From a virus, in the IMG/VR virus record IMGVR_UViG_3300010396_000007, positions 1 to 64,000 of that record: a stretch of 64,000 bases of DNA. The stretch is one strand, 5' to 3'. The number at the start of each line of letters is the position of its first letter. Positions within the stretch are counted from its first letter, which is position 1. Below are positions 1 through 6,974 of this stretch, in pieces. The position numbers and the translations under genes were made by a program. The notes below the pieces were generated by a model. The model was not told where the DNA came from. It ran no database searches and saw only the letters and a program-made list of their open reading frames with translations.

Positions 1-651
1 AATTTTGACTTTAGTCGAATTGTATTGAATAGAGTAAGTATCAACGGAACTGCGCTTAAAGATTTAAACCTTCGCGGAATTACCATCACAAATTCGTACA
101 TTAGCGGTGAACTGAAAGGTATAAATTTCAAAAACGCCATTCTTACTGGTACTCACTTTAATAGTGCAAGGTTTGAAAAAGTGCAATTCGACGGTGCGAA
201 ACTTGGGAAAACCAATTTCGAAGATGCAGTGTTGGATTTGCAAACACTACGTACTATTCCTTCAAGGTACATTGCAAGCGTTCCTACATTGGCGAGTGCA
301 GAAGCAAGAACATCCTTTATTCCAAAGGAAGGTTCATTCTTGGGGTATAAGAAGCTTCGAGACGGAAAGATTGTGACCCTTGAGATTGGTCCTAAAGCCA
401 AGCGGAGTCACGGCGCGAACGGTCCCACAGAGCGTAAGTGTCGCTGTTCATCGGCTAAAGTTATCTCTATCGTTGATACAAACGGTAAGAAGGTAAAAGA
501 AGGTGTTAGCGATTACGACCCTAATTTTAAGTATACCGTGGGTAAGACGGTTAAACCCCGCCACCCATTTGACGACAATCGTTGGAGCATTTGCACGAGT
601 GGTATTCATTTCTTCCCGACCTTTCAGGAAGCTAAAGACTACGACTTGTAG
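1..651 (+). CDS. Pentapeptide-repeat protein with DUF5758-like C-terminal domain (5' end cut off)
   Basis: The reading frame is open to the left edge, and the codons before the first possible start (TTG at 25) already read as pentapeptide-repeat sequence (NFDFSRIV), so the true start is outside the window. The N-terminal half has the A/N-x-L/F-x-x periodicity of a right-handed quadrilateral beta-helix (KGINFKNAILTGTHF, KLGKTNFEDAVL). The C-terminal half (GYKKLRDGK, AKRS, RKCRCSSAKV, RWSICTSGIHFF) matches the domain I know as DUF5758, often attached to pentapeptide repeats in phages. Some pentapeptide proteins mimic DNA and bind gyrase, but nothing here shows that activity. The function is unknown; the family call is fairly secure. 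Confidence 0.75.
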   Translation, partial: NFDFSRIVLNRVSINGTALKDLNLRGITITNSYISGELKGINFKNAILTGTHFNSARFEKVQFDGAKLGKTNFEDAVLDLQTLRTIPSRYIASVPTLASAEARTSFIPKEGSFLGYKKLRDGKIVTLEIGPKAKRSHGANGPTERKCRCSSAKVISIVDTNGKKVKEGVSDYDPNFKYTVGKTVKPRHPFDDNRWSICTSGIHFFPTFQEAKDYDL

Positions 652-660
652 GAAAGAGTT

Positions 661-822
661 ATGACATTAAATGCAGCAATTCGAAAGGCCGAGATACAAG
701 GTAGCACACATGTGTCTCGCCTTTCCCAACCCGCTATCTTGCGCGGTATACGTACCGCGTTCGATGCTATAGACCACACGCATAATGATTGGCATGTGGT
801 ACTACACCATAAGGAGAGGTAA
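661..822 (+). CDS. Small hypothetical protein, 53 aa
   Basis: An ATG preceded by a GGAAAGAG ribosome-binding site opens a 53-codon frame (MTLNAAIRKAEIQ...HHKER) whose TAA overlaps the ATG of the next gene as TAATG, the coupling used throughout this arm. It starts ten bases after the preceding stop. The product is His/Arg-rich with no recognised domain. It is called a gene because of its tight packing and good Shine-Dalgarno sequence; no homologue is recognised. Confidence 0.6.
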   Translation: MTLNAAIRKAEIQGSTHVSRLSQPAILRGIRTAFDAIDHTHNDWHVVLHHKER

Positions 823-1229
823 TGTCTGATAGATACAGTTTTACCACAACCCTACAGGATGATTACATCTTCCGGGTAGTGGAAGAGGCCGCAGAGGACA
901 CCGATTTCATCGTTCTGACGGAACGGAACACTCTGTTTGGAAGAGGAAACCAAGCACAGATTGCAGTACGCAAGTCTATCCTTGTAGCGGCAGTCTTTGA
1001 TAATAACTTGACGTTGGCAGGACGTAGCCTAGGAGATATCTTTGCCGATGTTCTGGCCGAAGACCTTCAGCTTGAGAATGTTGATGAAGCTACTGATTGG
1101 TTTGTCCTTACCGTGACCGGGGACCCGGATGACGTTGACGATGAGCTTGAGCGCATTCGTAATGAAGTGCGGCGCATCAAGAACATCAAAGAGGGCCGAG
1201 TGGTTCGCGTCAACGTGGAGTCGTTTTAA
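822..1229 (+). CDS. Hypothetical protein, 135 aa, acidic
   Basis: It is translationally coupled to the 53-aa gene through a TAATG junction, with AAGGAGAGG just before the ATG. The predicted protein is acidic and mixed alpha/beta (LQDDYIFRVVEEAAEDTDF, TGDPDDVDDELERIRNE), with a C-terminal helix followed by a basic strand. No signal peptide, membrane segment or known motif is visible. It is the last gene before a 180-base gap holding a strong inverted-repeat element. Its function is unknown. Confidence 0.7.
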   Translation: MSDRYSFTTTLQDDYIFRVVEEAAEDTDFIVLTERNTLFGRGNQAQIAVRKSILVAAVFDNNLTLAGRSLGDIFADVLAEDLQLENVDEATDWFVLTVTGDPDDVDDELERIRNEVRRIKNIKEGRVVRVNVESF

Positions 1230-1237
1230 AACAAGAC

Positions 1238-1327
1238 GGGATAGAGTAAGTTGTATTAGCTCTGGTAGCGGGTGATTGGCCTTGCCTACCTTTGATATCT
1301 GAGAAAAGGCCAATCCTACTCTATCCC
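1238..1327. other. Nested perfect inverted repeats (possible structured RNA or cruciform)
   Basis: An 11-bp arm GGGATAGAGTA at 1238-1248 is exactly complementary to 1317-1327. A second 10-bp arm GATTGGCCTT at 1274-1283 is exactly complementary to 1306-1315, one base inside the outer stem. A short GCT-ctggt-AGC helix at 1259-1269 could form the third arm of a three-way junction. The element fills most of the 1230-1411 gap. There is no T-run after it, so it is not a simple terminator. It could be a small RNA, a 5' leader structure for the 60-aa gene at 1412, or a protein-binding cruciform. The pairing is seen directly; any role is inference. Confidence 0.6.
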
Positions 1328-1411
1328 TTGATCTGCAAGCTTAGTTTCAATGGCGAGAATAGCTCACTCTTAAGAAGGAACAAAGCTAGAATTCACATTC
1401 TGAAAGAAATT

Positions 1412-1594
1412 ATGACCGAGCAGGAAAAAGCACTAAAGACTGTAAAGAAGATATATGGTACTACGGGATTTACTGAGCACCACATTAACTATTGCCGTGT
1501 GGGGTTTAGGAGAGGCGGGAAGGTAATATCCGCTGTCGGCGATGATTGGACTCAAGCGTTTACCGAGCTTGACAAGAAGTTAAAATTGGTGTAG
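1412..1594 (+). CDS. Small hypothetical protein, 60 aa
   Basis: The ATG at 1412 follows a GAAAGAAAT weak ribosome-binding site and opens MTEQEKALKTVKKIYG...ELDKKLKLV. An upstream in-frame start at 1292 would run through the inverted-repeat element and is less likely. The product is small, basic and soluble, with a Tyr/Trp/Gly-rich centre; no family is recognised. Its 3' end contains the -35 box of a promoter for the recombinase gene that follows. Confidence 0.55.
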   Translation: MTEQEKALKTVKKIYGTTGFTEHHINYCRVGFRRGGKVISAVGDDWTQAFTELDKKLKLV

Positions 1595-1597
1595 GAT
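1569..1597 (+). promoter_or_regulatory. Sigma70-like promoter before the recombinase gene
   Basis: TTGACA at 1569-1574 is a perfect -35 box, followed after exactly 17 bp by TAGGAT at 1592-1597. The expected transcription start falls at about the ATG at 1604, which would give little or no leader. The AGGA inside the -10 box could instead serve as a ribosome-binding site for transcripts started further upstream. Confidence 0.5.
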
Positions 1598-1603
1598 GGT
1601 TTT

Positions 1604-2131
1604 ATGAAACATCTCACACAAGACGAACTTAAATTATTGCTGCAAGAGATACCTGATAAACGTCAGAAATTGATGTTTAAAGTTGGATTCTTTCATGCTC
1701 TACGTATTAGTGAGATAGTCAATCTTACAAAAGAGAACATAAGAGAGGGGTTTGTTACCATCCAGCGCTTGAAAGGGTCTGCAAAAACTATGCAGCCTTA
1801 TATTAAGCACCCTGACCCGGAGTTGGATGAATCCGTTGAGCTAGGAGAATTATCAAATACCCTCCAAAAAGGAGAAAAACTATTCCAGATTACAAGGAAT
1901 GGAGCTTACAAATTGATGCAACGAGCGGGAAAGCGAGCGGGTATTCCTTCGTATAAGTTACACCCACATTCGCTTAAACATGGATGTGCCATGCATTTGA
2001 TTCAAAAGAAGATAGGAATTGAGGAATTGAGAATTTTCTTAGGTCATAAATCGCTTAGTTCTACAGGGGAATACATCAAAGTTAGCGATGAGGTAGCAAG
2101 TAGGGCAGCGTCGGTAGCGTTTAATTCATAA
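1604..2131 (+). CDS. Tyrosine recombinase, catalytic domain only (XerC/D- or integrase-like)
   Basis: The 175-aa product spans only the catalytic domain of phage integrase/Xer recombinases; the usual N-terminal SAM-like core-binding domain is missing. Catalytic positions visible: Arg34 in ALRISEI, Lys57 in QRLKG, His122 in HSLKH, His148 in LGHKS and the nucleophile Tyr157 in GEYIKV. The second catalytic Arg of the HxxR box is Lys125 here. Such short recombinases occur in phages and may resolve genome multimers or act with a host partner; integration is not shown, since no attachment site or excisionase was recognised. It has its own promoter overlapping the preceding gene. The fold assignment is strong, the role open. 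Confidence 0.8.
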   Translation: MKHLTQDELKLLLQEIPDKRQKLMFKVGFFHALRISEIVNLTKENIREGFVTIQRLKGSAKTMQPYIKHPDPELDESVELGELSNTLQKGEKLFQITRNGAYKLMQRAGKRAGIPSYKLHPHSLKHGCAMHLIQKKIGIEELRIFLGHKSLSSTGEYIKVSDEVASRAASVAFNS

Positions 2132-2149
2132 TTGTGACCTTGACAGGTA

Positions 2150-2158
2150 TGGTATAAT
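2150..2158 (+). promoter_or_regulatory. Extended -10 promoter element before the HNH gene
   Basis: TGG directly followed by a perfect TATAAT (2153-2158) forms an extended -10 element in the 69-base gap between the recombinase and the HNH endonuclease. A TTGACA lies only 7 bp upstream, too close to act as its -35. The downstream ATG at 2201 has a good AAAGGAG ribosome-binding site, giving a leader of about 36 bases. Confidence 0.5.
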
Positions 2159-2200
2159 TACTAGTAGGATGTATTTTAGTAAAACCTACAAAAGGAGATT

Positions 2201-2977
2201 ATGCCAGATTTAATTGATTTAACCGGAAAGACTTTCGGGAAGCTTATTGTTCTTAGTCGAGCATCAAATAAGGGCAAGTATACTATGTGGAATGTAAAGT
2301 GTACTTGCCCTGCTGGAACTGAATTTACCGCAAGCTCTAGAAAACTAATAAGAGGAAAGTATCCTAGTTGTGGATGTGAGACACGAAGATTGCTTTCTGA
2401 AGCTCTTACTAATGATCTAACAGGTAAAACTTTCGGACGATTAACCGTCCTTGAAAAAGATGATACTGGAGGAAGATTACGAGCTTATTGGAAGGTGAAA
2501 TGTAGTTGTCCTCTAGGTACTATAAAAGTAGTATCTGGTAAACATTTGGTTGATGGGAAAGTTATCGGTTGTGGATGTATGCAAAAAGAGAGAAGGGCAA
2601 TTCAAGTAATTCCTTTCATGGCCTTGTATAATGCATTTTGTAGCTCTGCAAAACGTACAGGGCGCGAGGTATCACTCTCATTCGAGGACTTTTTAGAATT
2701 TACGAAACAAAAAGAATGCCACTATTGTGGTAGAATTCTTCATTGGGCAGTAAAACAGAAAATAGGAGAGCCTTTTGGACATAATTTGGATCGTAAAAAC
2801 AATGATTTAGGCTACTCAAAAGAAAATTGTGTAGCATGTTGTGGGGTATGCAATAAATCACGCGGGGACAGATTTACTTACGAAGAGTGGTTGGAGCATG
2901 GTGCCATTATCCGCGAAAGGCGTAAGAGGAAAGAGTCCGATGAAACAGCGAGCCGAGCGTTCGCAGGAGTGTTCTAA
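2201..2977 (+). CDS. HNH homing-type endonuclease with two AP2-like DNA-binding repeats
   Basis: Two N-terminal modules of about 60-70 residues each (DLTGKTFGKLIVL...PSCGC and DLTGKTFGRLTVL...IGCGC) match the Cys-containing AP2-like/NUMOD-type repeats common in phage homing enzymes. The C-terminal half has the HNH nuclease layout: a CHYCG knuckle, GHNLDRKNNDLGYSKEN and a CxxCN pair. The expected role is a site-specific DNA nick or cut that spreads its own gene. It has its own extended -10 promoter, and its TAA overlaps the next ATG. The domain order and first Cys pair support an intact protein of normal length. Confidence 0.85.
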   Translation: MPDLIDLTGKTFGKLIVLSRASNKGKYTMWNVKCTCPAGTEFTASSRKLIRGKYPSCGCETRRLLSEALTNDLTGKTFGRLTVLEKDDTGGRLRAYWKVKCSCPLGTIKVVSGKHLVDGKVIGCGCMQKERRAIQVIPFMALYNAFCSSAKRTGREVSLSFEDFLEFTKQKECHYCGRILHWAVKQKIGEPFGHNLDRKNNDLGYSKENCVACCGVCNKSRGDRFTYEEWLEHGAIIRERRKRKESDETASRAFAGVF

Positions 2978-3570
2978 TGCAAGCCGTTAAGGTTAAATTC
3001 GAAACACTCGATTATGGTTGGATGTTCAAGATTACTAGTTTTCTTGAGCTAATGGATTACCATGAAAAGGTTAGGGCTAATCGGATTCAATCTGGATTTT
3101 CCAACCTTTTACGTTCACGAGAACTAGAGTCATTAACAGGAGTTTCCAAATTAGGCAACGAACATATGAGCCATCCTGATGCTTTTGGTATTTACTCAAA
3201 ATGCCTAGCCACGGATGGAACATGCTTCGACGCAGTTGCATCCTACGCAACAGATTTGTTGCGGGGAATGCTGCGAAGTCTTGAAGAAACTGGGGCTATT
3301 TATGTCAATAACAAAGGTGGGTACTTCTCGCATCATCCTAGATTAGAAGAATACGCAAGTAAAGAAATAACGGAATGGGTACTCCCCGGAGAAACAATTT
3401 CGATTACACAGTGGCCCGGTGGTACACATTGGTATGCATCTGTTGGTGGACGGTCCGTAACTAGGTACGGTGTGAATAAATGGAGCACCAAGACCATGGC
3501 GCAGACCAATGCTGAAAAATGGGCCGAAGAAAATGGAGTCGTTTTAGAAACCGTAAACGATACGCCTTGA
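2977..3570 (+). CDS. Hypothetical protein, 197 aa
   Basis: It starts on the TAATG junction with the HNH gene. The product is mixed alpha/beta, with a His/Tyr-rich centre (GGYFSHHPRLEEYASKE) and a Trp-rich stretch (ITQWPGGTHWYASVGG), followed by a helix at the C-terminus (TMAQTNAEKWAEENG). No known catalytic motif, signal peptide or membrane segment is visible. Its final codons contain the -35 box of a consensus promoter for the next small-gene operon. Function unknown. Confidence 0.7.
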   Translation: MQAVKVKFETLDYGWMFKITSFLELMDYHEKVRANRIQSGFSNLLRSRELESLTGVSKLGNEHMSHPDAFGIYSKCLATDGTCFDAVASYATDLLRGMLRSLEETGAIYVNNKGGYFSHHPRLEEYASKEITEWVLPGETISITQWPGGTHWYASVGGRSVTRYGVNKWSTKTMAQTNAEKWAEENGVVLETVNDTP

Positions 3571-3595
3571 CAATTAATGGTACTTGTGGTACAAT
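3567..3595 (+). promoter_or_regulatory. Near-perfect sigma70-like promoter, possibly giving a leaderless mRNA
   Basis: TTGACA (3567-3572), a 17-bp spacer ending in TGG, and TACAAT (3590-3595) form one of the best promoters in the window. The first plausible start codon, ATG at 3602, lies seven bases from the end of the -10 box, about where transcription should begin. There is no ribosome-binding site between them, so the mRNA may be leaderless. Confidence 0.75.
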
Positions 3596-3601
3596 GGTTG
3601 T

Positions 3602-3874
3602 ATGACTGGACATTCTAAATGGAGTACAATCAAGCACAAGCCTCAACTGAAGGTAGCACCGAAGTACCCTCATTTGACAGAGACTAACGCTAATAAGGCA
3701 GGGGAAAGCGCATTCAAGATTCGCGTACCCTTATACAATAACCCATATACCGAGAACCCTTGCAAAAGTGCTTGGATTCGTGGATTTAAACGGGCCGAGC
3801 GTAACTTTAACGAAGGACTACGCTTCAGTGCTCGCGTCCTAGAGACAATAGCACTTGAGGAAGTTGAGGCATAA
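3602..3874 (+). CDS. Hypothetical basic protein, 90 aa, with RMF-like C-terminal motif
   Basis: The ATG at 3602 (MTGHSKWSTIKHK) is chosen over an in-frame upstream start that would lie inside the promoter. The segment NPYTENPCKSAWIRGFKRAERNFNEG resembles small phage and bacterial proteins with a Cys/Trp-containing motif and a G-W/F-x-x-A helix, loosely like ribosome modulation factor. That similarity is by eye and weak. The neighbouring 52-aa product carries a related helix (AERLYNRGYAKGL). No function is assigned. Confidence 0.6.
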   Translation: MTGHSKWSTIKHKPQLKVAPKYPHLTETNANKAGESAFKIRVPLYNNPYTENPCKSAWIRGFKRAERNFNEGLRFSARVLETIALEEVEA

Positions 3875-3876
3875 AC

Positions 3877-4035
3877 GTGACATGGTATCGTACAGGATAT
3901 GTCGATGGCTTGCATACTAATGCACAACGTTATTTGTTCCGAACCAAGAAGGCCGAACGTCTGTATAATCGTGGATATGCAAAAGGATTAGGGACATTAT
4001 ACTTCAGAATCCTTATGGAGCAAACAAGTGCCTAA
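3877..4035 (+). CDS. Small basic hypothetical protein, 52 aa
   Basis: A GTG start two bases after the previous TAA opens a 52-codon frame (VTWYRTGYVDGLHTNAQRYL...MEQTSA). Its stop overlaps the next gene's GTG by 8 bases. The preceding stop-start packing and the GAGG at the end of the upstream gene support translation by coupling. The helix AERLYNRGYAKGLG echoes the upstream neighbour's AERNFNEGL region, suggesting two related small proteins. Function unknown. Confidence 0.55.
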   Translation: MTWYRTGYVDGLHTNAQRYLFRTKKAERLYNRGYAKGLGTLYFRILMEQTSA

Positions 4036-4237
4036 GAAGAAAGCACCAAAGGTTTTCCTACCCCTGCCAGATGGGGTGAAGATTGGTGACAACATCGCGT
4101 ATTACCTTAACGGATGGCGAACAGGCCGGTTGGATAAAGTAGACGGTAGTTATGCTGGCATTCATGTCCTAGGTGGAGCAGTAGGTGCCCATCTCAAATG
4201 GGTAAGCATCGCGGACATAAAGAAGGTAGATGAGTGA
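4028..4237 (+). CDS. Small hypothetical protein, 69 aa, beta-rich
   Basis: The GTG at 4028 lies within the last codons of the 52-aa gene. The product (MPKKKAPKVFLPLPDG...SIADIKKVDE) has a basic N-terminus followed by a short beta-rich core (GDNIAYYLNGWRTGRLDKVDGSYAGIHV interrupted by turns) that could be an SH3-like barrel; this is a guess from the strand pattern only. It overlaps the nuclease gene by 8 bases, so the two are probably co-translated. Confidence 0.6.
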   Translation: MPKKKAPKVFLPLPDGVKIGDNIAYYLNGWRTGRLDKVDGSYAGIHVLGGAVGAHLKWVSIADIKKVDE

Positions 4238-5351
4238 AGTAGATAGTTTTATTACAAAGTTCTCAGAGCTAACGGAGGAGTATACCTTTTATGGAGGAGA
4301 AGTTACCCTCCGTTACGACCCAAAGGACCATGTATACTTATTAGTAACACCAGACGGATTAGAAAAGCAGGCAGGTGTAACTACAATTTGCCATATCATC
4401 GACAAGTCCAACGTATTAATTCCATGGGCGTGCAAGATGATGGCGCAGAAGTTGATGACTTTAATACCTATAAACTCTAGCGTGAATGGGCCGGATGCGG
4501 ATTTTATATCTCCTATTCAAGTGACGGATTTTGTAAAACTGGTACATGAAGCCAAATCTGCACATAAAGACAAGCTAGAGGACGCCGGGGAAGTTGGTCA
4601 CGCTGCTCATGCATGGATTGAAGCTTACATTAAAAAGGTTTTAGAGTACACAGATTATCGTGAGACTTTTGAACTACCTGAGATACCAAAAGATGACCGC
4701 GCTACAAGCTGTACGAAAGCCGGTCTATCTTGGATGCAGCGCCACAACGTCAGGTGGATTAGCACCGAGCGTAAGATTTATAGCCGTGAAGACAAGTATG
4801 CTGGTACGATGGATGGTCTATGTCGTGCTGATAGTTGCTCTGACCCGGCTTGCTGTAAGGTACAGTTCAAGGACAAGCTTACATTAGTTGACTGGAAGAC
4901 TAGTAACTATCTGTATATCGAGTATATCCTGCAAACTGCCGCATACAAAAAAGCGTATGAGGAGGAGACAGGGGAACACATTGAGGATATCTGGATTATC
5001 AGGTTGGGCAAGGAAGACGCCGAGTTCGATGCTTGGCATGTAGACCTAGAGACGGCAGAGTTGGGCTGGCAGGCATTCAAAGCGGCATTGGGACTCAGTA
5101 GAGCTATGGTACTCGTGGAAGAGGCTGTAGGGCAAATGAAGGACCATAGAAAACAGCTTGAAAAGGCCGCTAAAGCCGCAAAGAAAGCCGAGGACCTAAA
5201 GGTGAAATGCAAGAACGCTGACCGCTACAAGGGAATAAGAAAACCGACTTGTAACAACGGAAATCCTTGTGAGACCTGCCTTAAGCGGTATGCTGAAACA
5301 CAGGAAAGAATCGCAAAAGACTTGCAGAATTTAGTTGACAAACTAAAGTAG
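4230..5351 (+). CDS. PD-(D/E)XK superfamily nuclease (RecB/exonuclease-like)
   Basis: The 373-aa product shows the RecB-family nuclease pattern: a helix with GEVGHAAHAWIE near residue 125, then E-x-x-x-Y ... KYAGTMDGL with the catalytic Asp, then LVDWKTS (the D/E-x-K motif), then a conserved helix YILQTAAYKKAYEEE. Proteins of this type in phages act as DNA exonucleases in recombination or replication. Cys clusters at CSDPACC and in the C-terminal tail (TCNNGNPCETC) may bind metal. The C-terminal region before the tail is Lys/Ala-rich and helical. With RecA downstream, a recombination-dependent replication role is reasonable inference. Confidence 0.8.
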   Translation: MSEVDSFITKFSELTEEYTFYGGEVTLRYDPKDHVYLLVTPDGLEKQAGVTTICHIIDKSNVLIPWACKMMAQKLMTLIPINSSVNGPDADFISPIQVTDFVKLVHEAKSAHKDKLEDAGEVGHAAHAWIEAYIKKVLEYTDYRETFELPEIPKDDRATSCTKAGLSWMQRHNVRWISTERKIYSREDKYAGTMDGLCRADSCSDPACCKVQFKDKLTLVDWKTSNYLYIEYILQTAAYKKAYEEETGEHIEDIWIIRLGKEDAEFDAWHVDLETAELGWQAFKAALGLSRAMVLVEEAVGQMKDHRKQLEKAAKAAKKAEDLKVKCKNADRYKGIRKPTCNNGNPCETCLKRYAETQERIAKDLQNLVDKLK

Positions 5352-5363
5352 TTGTGGTAAACT
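5335..5363 (+). promoter_or_regulatory. Sigma70-like promoter before the 286-aa gene
   Basis: TTGACA (5335-5340) overlaps the end of the nuclease gene and is followed after a 17-bp spacer ending in TGG by TAAACT (5358-5363). The start site would be near 5370, giving a leader of about 100 bases that contains a stable hairpin. Confidence 0.65.
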
Positions 5364-5395
5364 ATACGTATTAAGTTGAGCTTCATCGGCACAGA

Positions 5396-5442
5396 GGGGT
5401 AGCGTTAGTACTTGGCTTCGATGCAGTACGAAGCGCTACCCC
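5396..5442 (+). promoter_or_regulatory. Stem-loop in the 5' leader of the 286-aa gene
   Basis: GGGGTAGCG at 5396-5404 is exactly complementary to CGCTACCCC at 5434-5442. Inside it, GCTTCG (5415-5420) can pair with CGAAGC (5429-5434), which shares its last base with the outer arm, so the two helices may compete. No T-run follows. It sits between the promoter and the ribosome-binding site AAGGAG (5460-5465), so it could stabilise the mRNA or control its translation. Confidence 0.55.
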
Positions 5443-5467
5443 GTCACGGGATTAAATTAAGGAGAAC

Positions 5468-6328
5468 ATGGCAAATGAACTAACTGTCCTGAATACCAAT
5501 ACGGCCATTCAGGAAGGTGGGCTAGGCGTAGATTTTGGTAGTAAACTCTTTGAGCTAAAGCCAGCTAACCTATTTATTGTACAGAACAACACGAACATTG
5601 AGGGAGCAGTTAAAGGAAACCTACGCATTGCAGAGACGGGTGACGAATATGATTCCATGTATGCGACACTTCTAGTCATGCCGACTGAGCAGCGTCAATA
5701 CCACATCGGTAACCCCGGAGAGCTTAATCGTACTCCTGAAAACCTAATGTGCTTCAGCACTGATATGAAGGTGCCACATGCAAAGGCACGCATTCCACAA
5801 GCAGTAAGCTGTGCAACATGCGCAAGAGCCGACTGGGAGCCATGGCGCGAGTACAAGGAAAAGAACAACGGGCAGACAAATAAGGCTCTGATTCCTCCGT
5901 GTGATGCTCATTATCGTGCATTGTTCATTGACGACCAGTACAAGTTGCCACTTCAAATGTTCATTCGTTCAAAGGCTAAAGAGCCATTTGAGCAGGGAAT
6001 GCAGAATCTAGCGCGCGTAATCGCTATGATGAAGGCAGAAGGAAAGAATCCTAACATCTTTGATGTGCGCTTTAAGATTAGCACAAAGGTTATTACAACA
6101 GGTAAATTCACGAGTTATGTACCTGTATTCAGTGACTTTAAGCCGCTGACAGAAGAACAGAGGGCAGCATTTGGTGCGGTGTACCTACAGTACATTAATC
6201 AGAAGAACCGTAAACAAGAAGCAGACGCGCAGGCAGAGGCCGAGGCAGAAGTTTCTGCAACTAATCAGTCCGTAGACGCATCTGTAGTAGAAGGTGAATA
6301 TGTCGGACAGGACGAAATCACTATCTAG
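5468..6328 (+). CDS. Probable ssDNA-binding or replication-accessory protein, 286 aa
   Basis: The ATG at 5468 follows AAGGAGAAC. The central part has a Cys-x-x-Cys pair (VSCATCARADW) and a later PPCDAHYRAL Cys/His, suggesting a bound zinc. The C-terminal 50 residues are Ala/Glu-rich and end in an acidic tail (VVEGEYVGQDEITI), a feature of many SSB-type proteins that contact other replication proteins. Phage genes of this layout often sit between the exonuclease and helicase genes. The SSB role is inference from tail and context; I do not recognise the family with certainty. It has its own promoter and hairpin leader. Confidence 0.5.
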   Translation: MANELTVLNTNTAIQEGGLGVDFGSKLFELKPANLFIVQNNTNIEGAVKGNLRIAETGDEYDSMYATLLVMPTEQRQYHIGNPGELNRTPENLMCFSTDMKVPHAKARIPQAVSCATCARADWEPWREYKEKNNGQTNKALIPPCDAHYRALFIDDQYKLPLQMFIRSKAKEPFEQGMQNLARVIAMMKAEGKNPNIFDVRFKISTKVITTGKFTSYVPVFSDFKPLTEEQRAAFGAVYLQYINQKNRKQEADAQAEAEAEVSATNQSVDASVVEGEYVGQDEITI

Positions 6329-6338
6329 GAGAAAAACA

Positions 6339-6587
6339 ATGGCAGTGAAACTTTCAGTACCCGGTGAAACACCAGATGTAAAATCGGCTATCCCATGGGT
6401 AGTTACTGTTGAAAACAATGGCGATGGTAGTGTTGACGTTGGTGTATCTACCGATGGTGAAACCCATGAATGGGTTATCTTTAAACTCAAAGCAGACGGA
6501 ACCTTTTACCGCTATGCCGATATTGGCAGTGATTCTGGGTTCAAAATCGACAAAAATGGACGCATAACTGAAACGAAGGCGGAATAA
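6339..6587 (+). CDS. Hypothetical protein, 82 aa
   Basis: The ATG at 6339 follows CTAGGAGAAAAACA, a clear ribosome-binding site that also contains the previous gene's stop; this start is preferred over an in-frame ATG 45 bases upstream. The product is an all-beta-looking small protein (PWVVTVENNGDGSVDVGVSTDG, EWVIFKLKADGTFYRYADIGSDSG) of unknown function. It lies three bases before the next gene. Confidence 0.65.
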   Translation: MAVKLSVPGETPDVKSAIPWVVTVENNGDGSVDVGVSTDGETHEWVIFKLKADGTFYRYADIGSDSGFKIDKNGRITETKAE

Positions 6588-6590
6588 TCA

Positions 6591-6974
6591 ATGAATCTTG
6601 CAATGTCAGCGTTAATGGTCGGAATGCTTGTAGCTAATATCCAAGACCATTCCAAAAAGTTAGAAGTACCTGTAGAACCTTTTTCTCACAAGTATTTCAC
6701 ACAGTTAGACAAAGCTAACACTGCATTGCAAGTTTATTCTAATACCCCTTGCGCTGCGCCGGAATTTATTACCACTGCCCAAAATCTTGTTGTACAGATT
6801 ACTACTCTAAAAGAGATGGAAAAGAACATTCCATCGACGGAAGATGAAATTACAAAAGCACATGAAGTTGAGGCATTTTTGGGATTTGTAGTAGTTGCCA
6901 ATGAGGCAGTTGATAACCAAAATAAATGTCTAACACCTACAGATAAAGAAGATAAGAAAAGGAGCATTCTATGA
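6591..6974 (+). CDS. Hypothetical protein with N-terminal hydrophobic helix, 127 aa
   Basis: The first 16 residues (MNLAMSALMVGMLVAN) are hydrophobic and could be an uncleaved membrane anchor or a weak signal sequence. The rest is helical and soluble with two Cys (TPCAAPEF, NKCLTP) that could pair outside the cytoplasm. The gene overlaps the following exported protein by four bases (ATGA), so the two may act together at the cell envelope. No family is recognised. Confidence 0.6.
   Translation: MNLAMSALMVGMLVANIQDHSKKLEVPVEPFSHKYFTQLDKANTALQVYSNTPCAAPEFITTAQNLVVQITTLKEMEKNIPSTEDEITKAHEVEAFLGFVVVANEAVDNQNKCLTPTDKEDKKRSIL

Noticed and set aside
1604-2131. Integrated prophage state
   Set aside because: There is a recombinase, but no repressor, excisionase, attachment repeat or flanking bacterial genes are visible.
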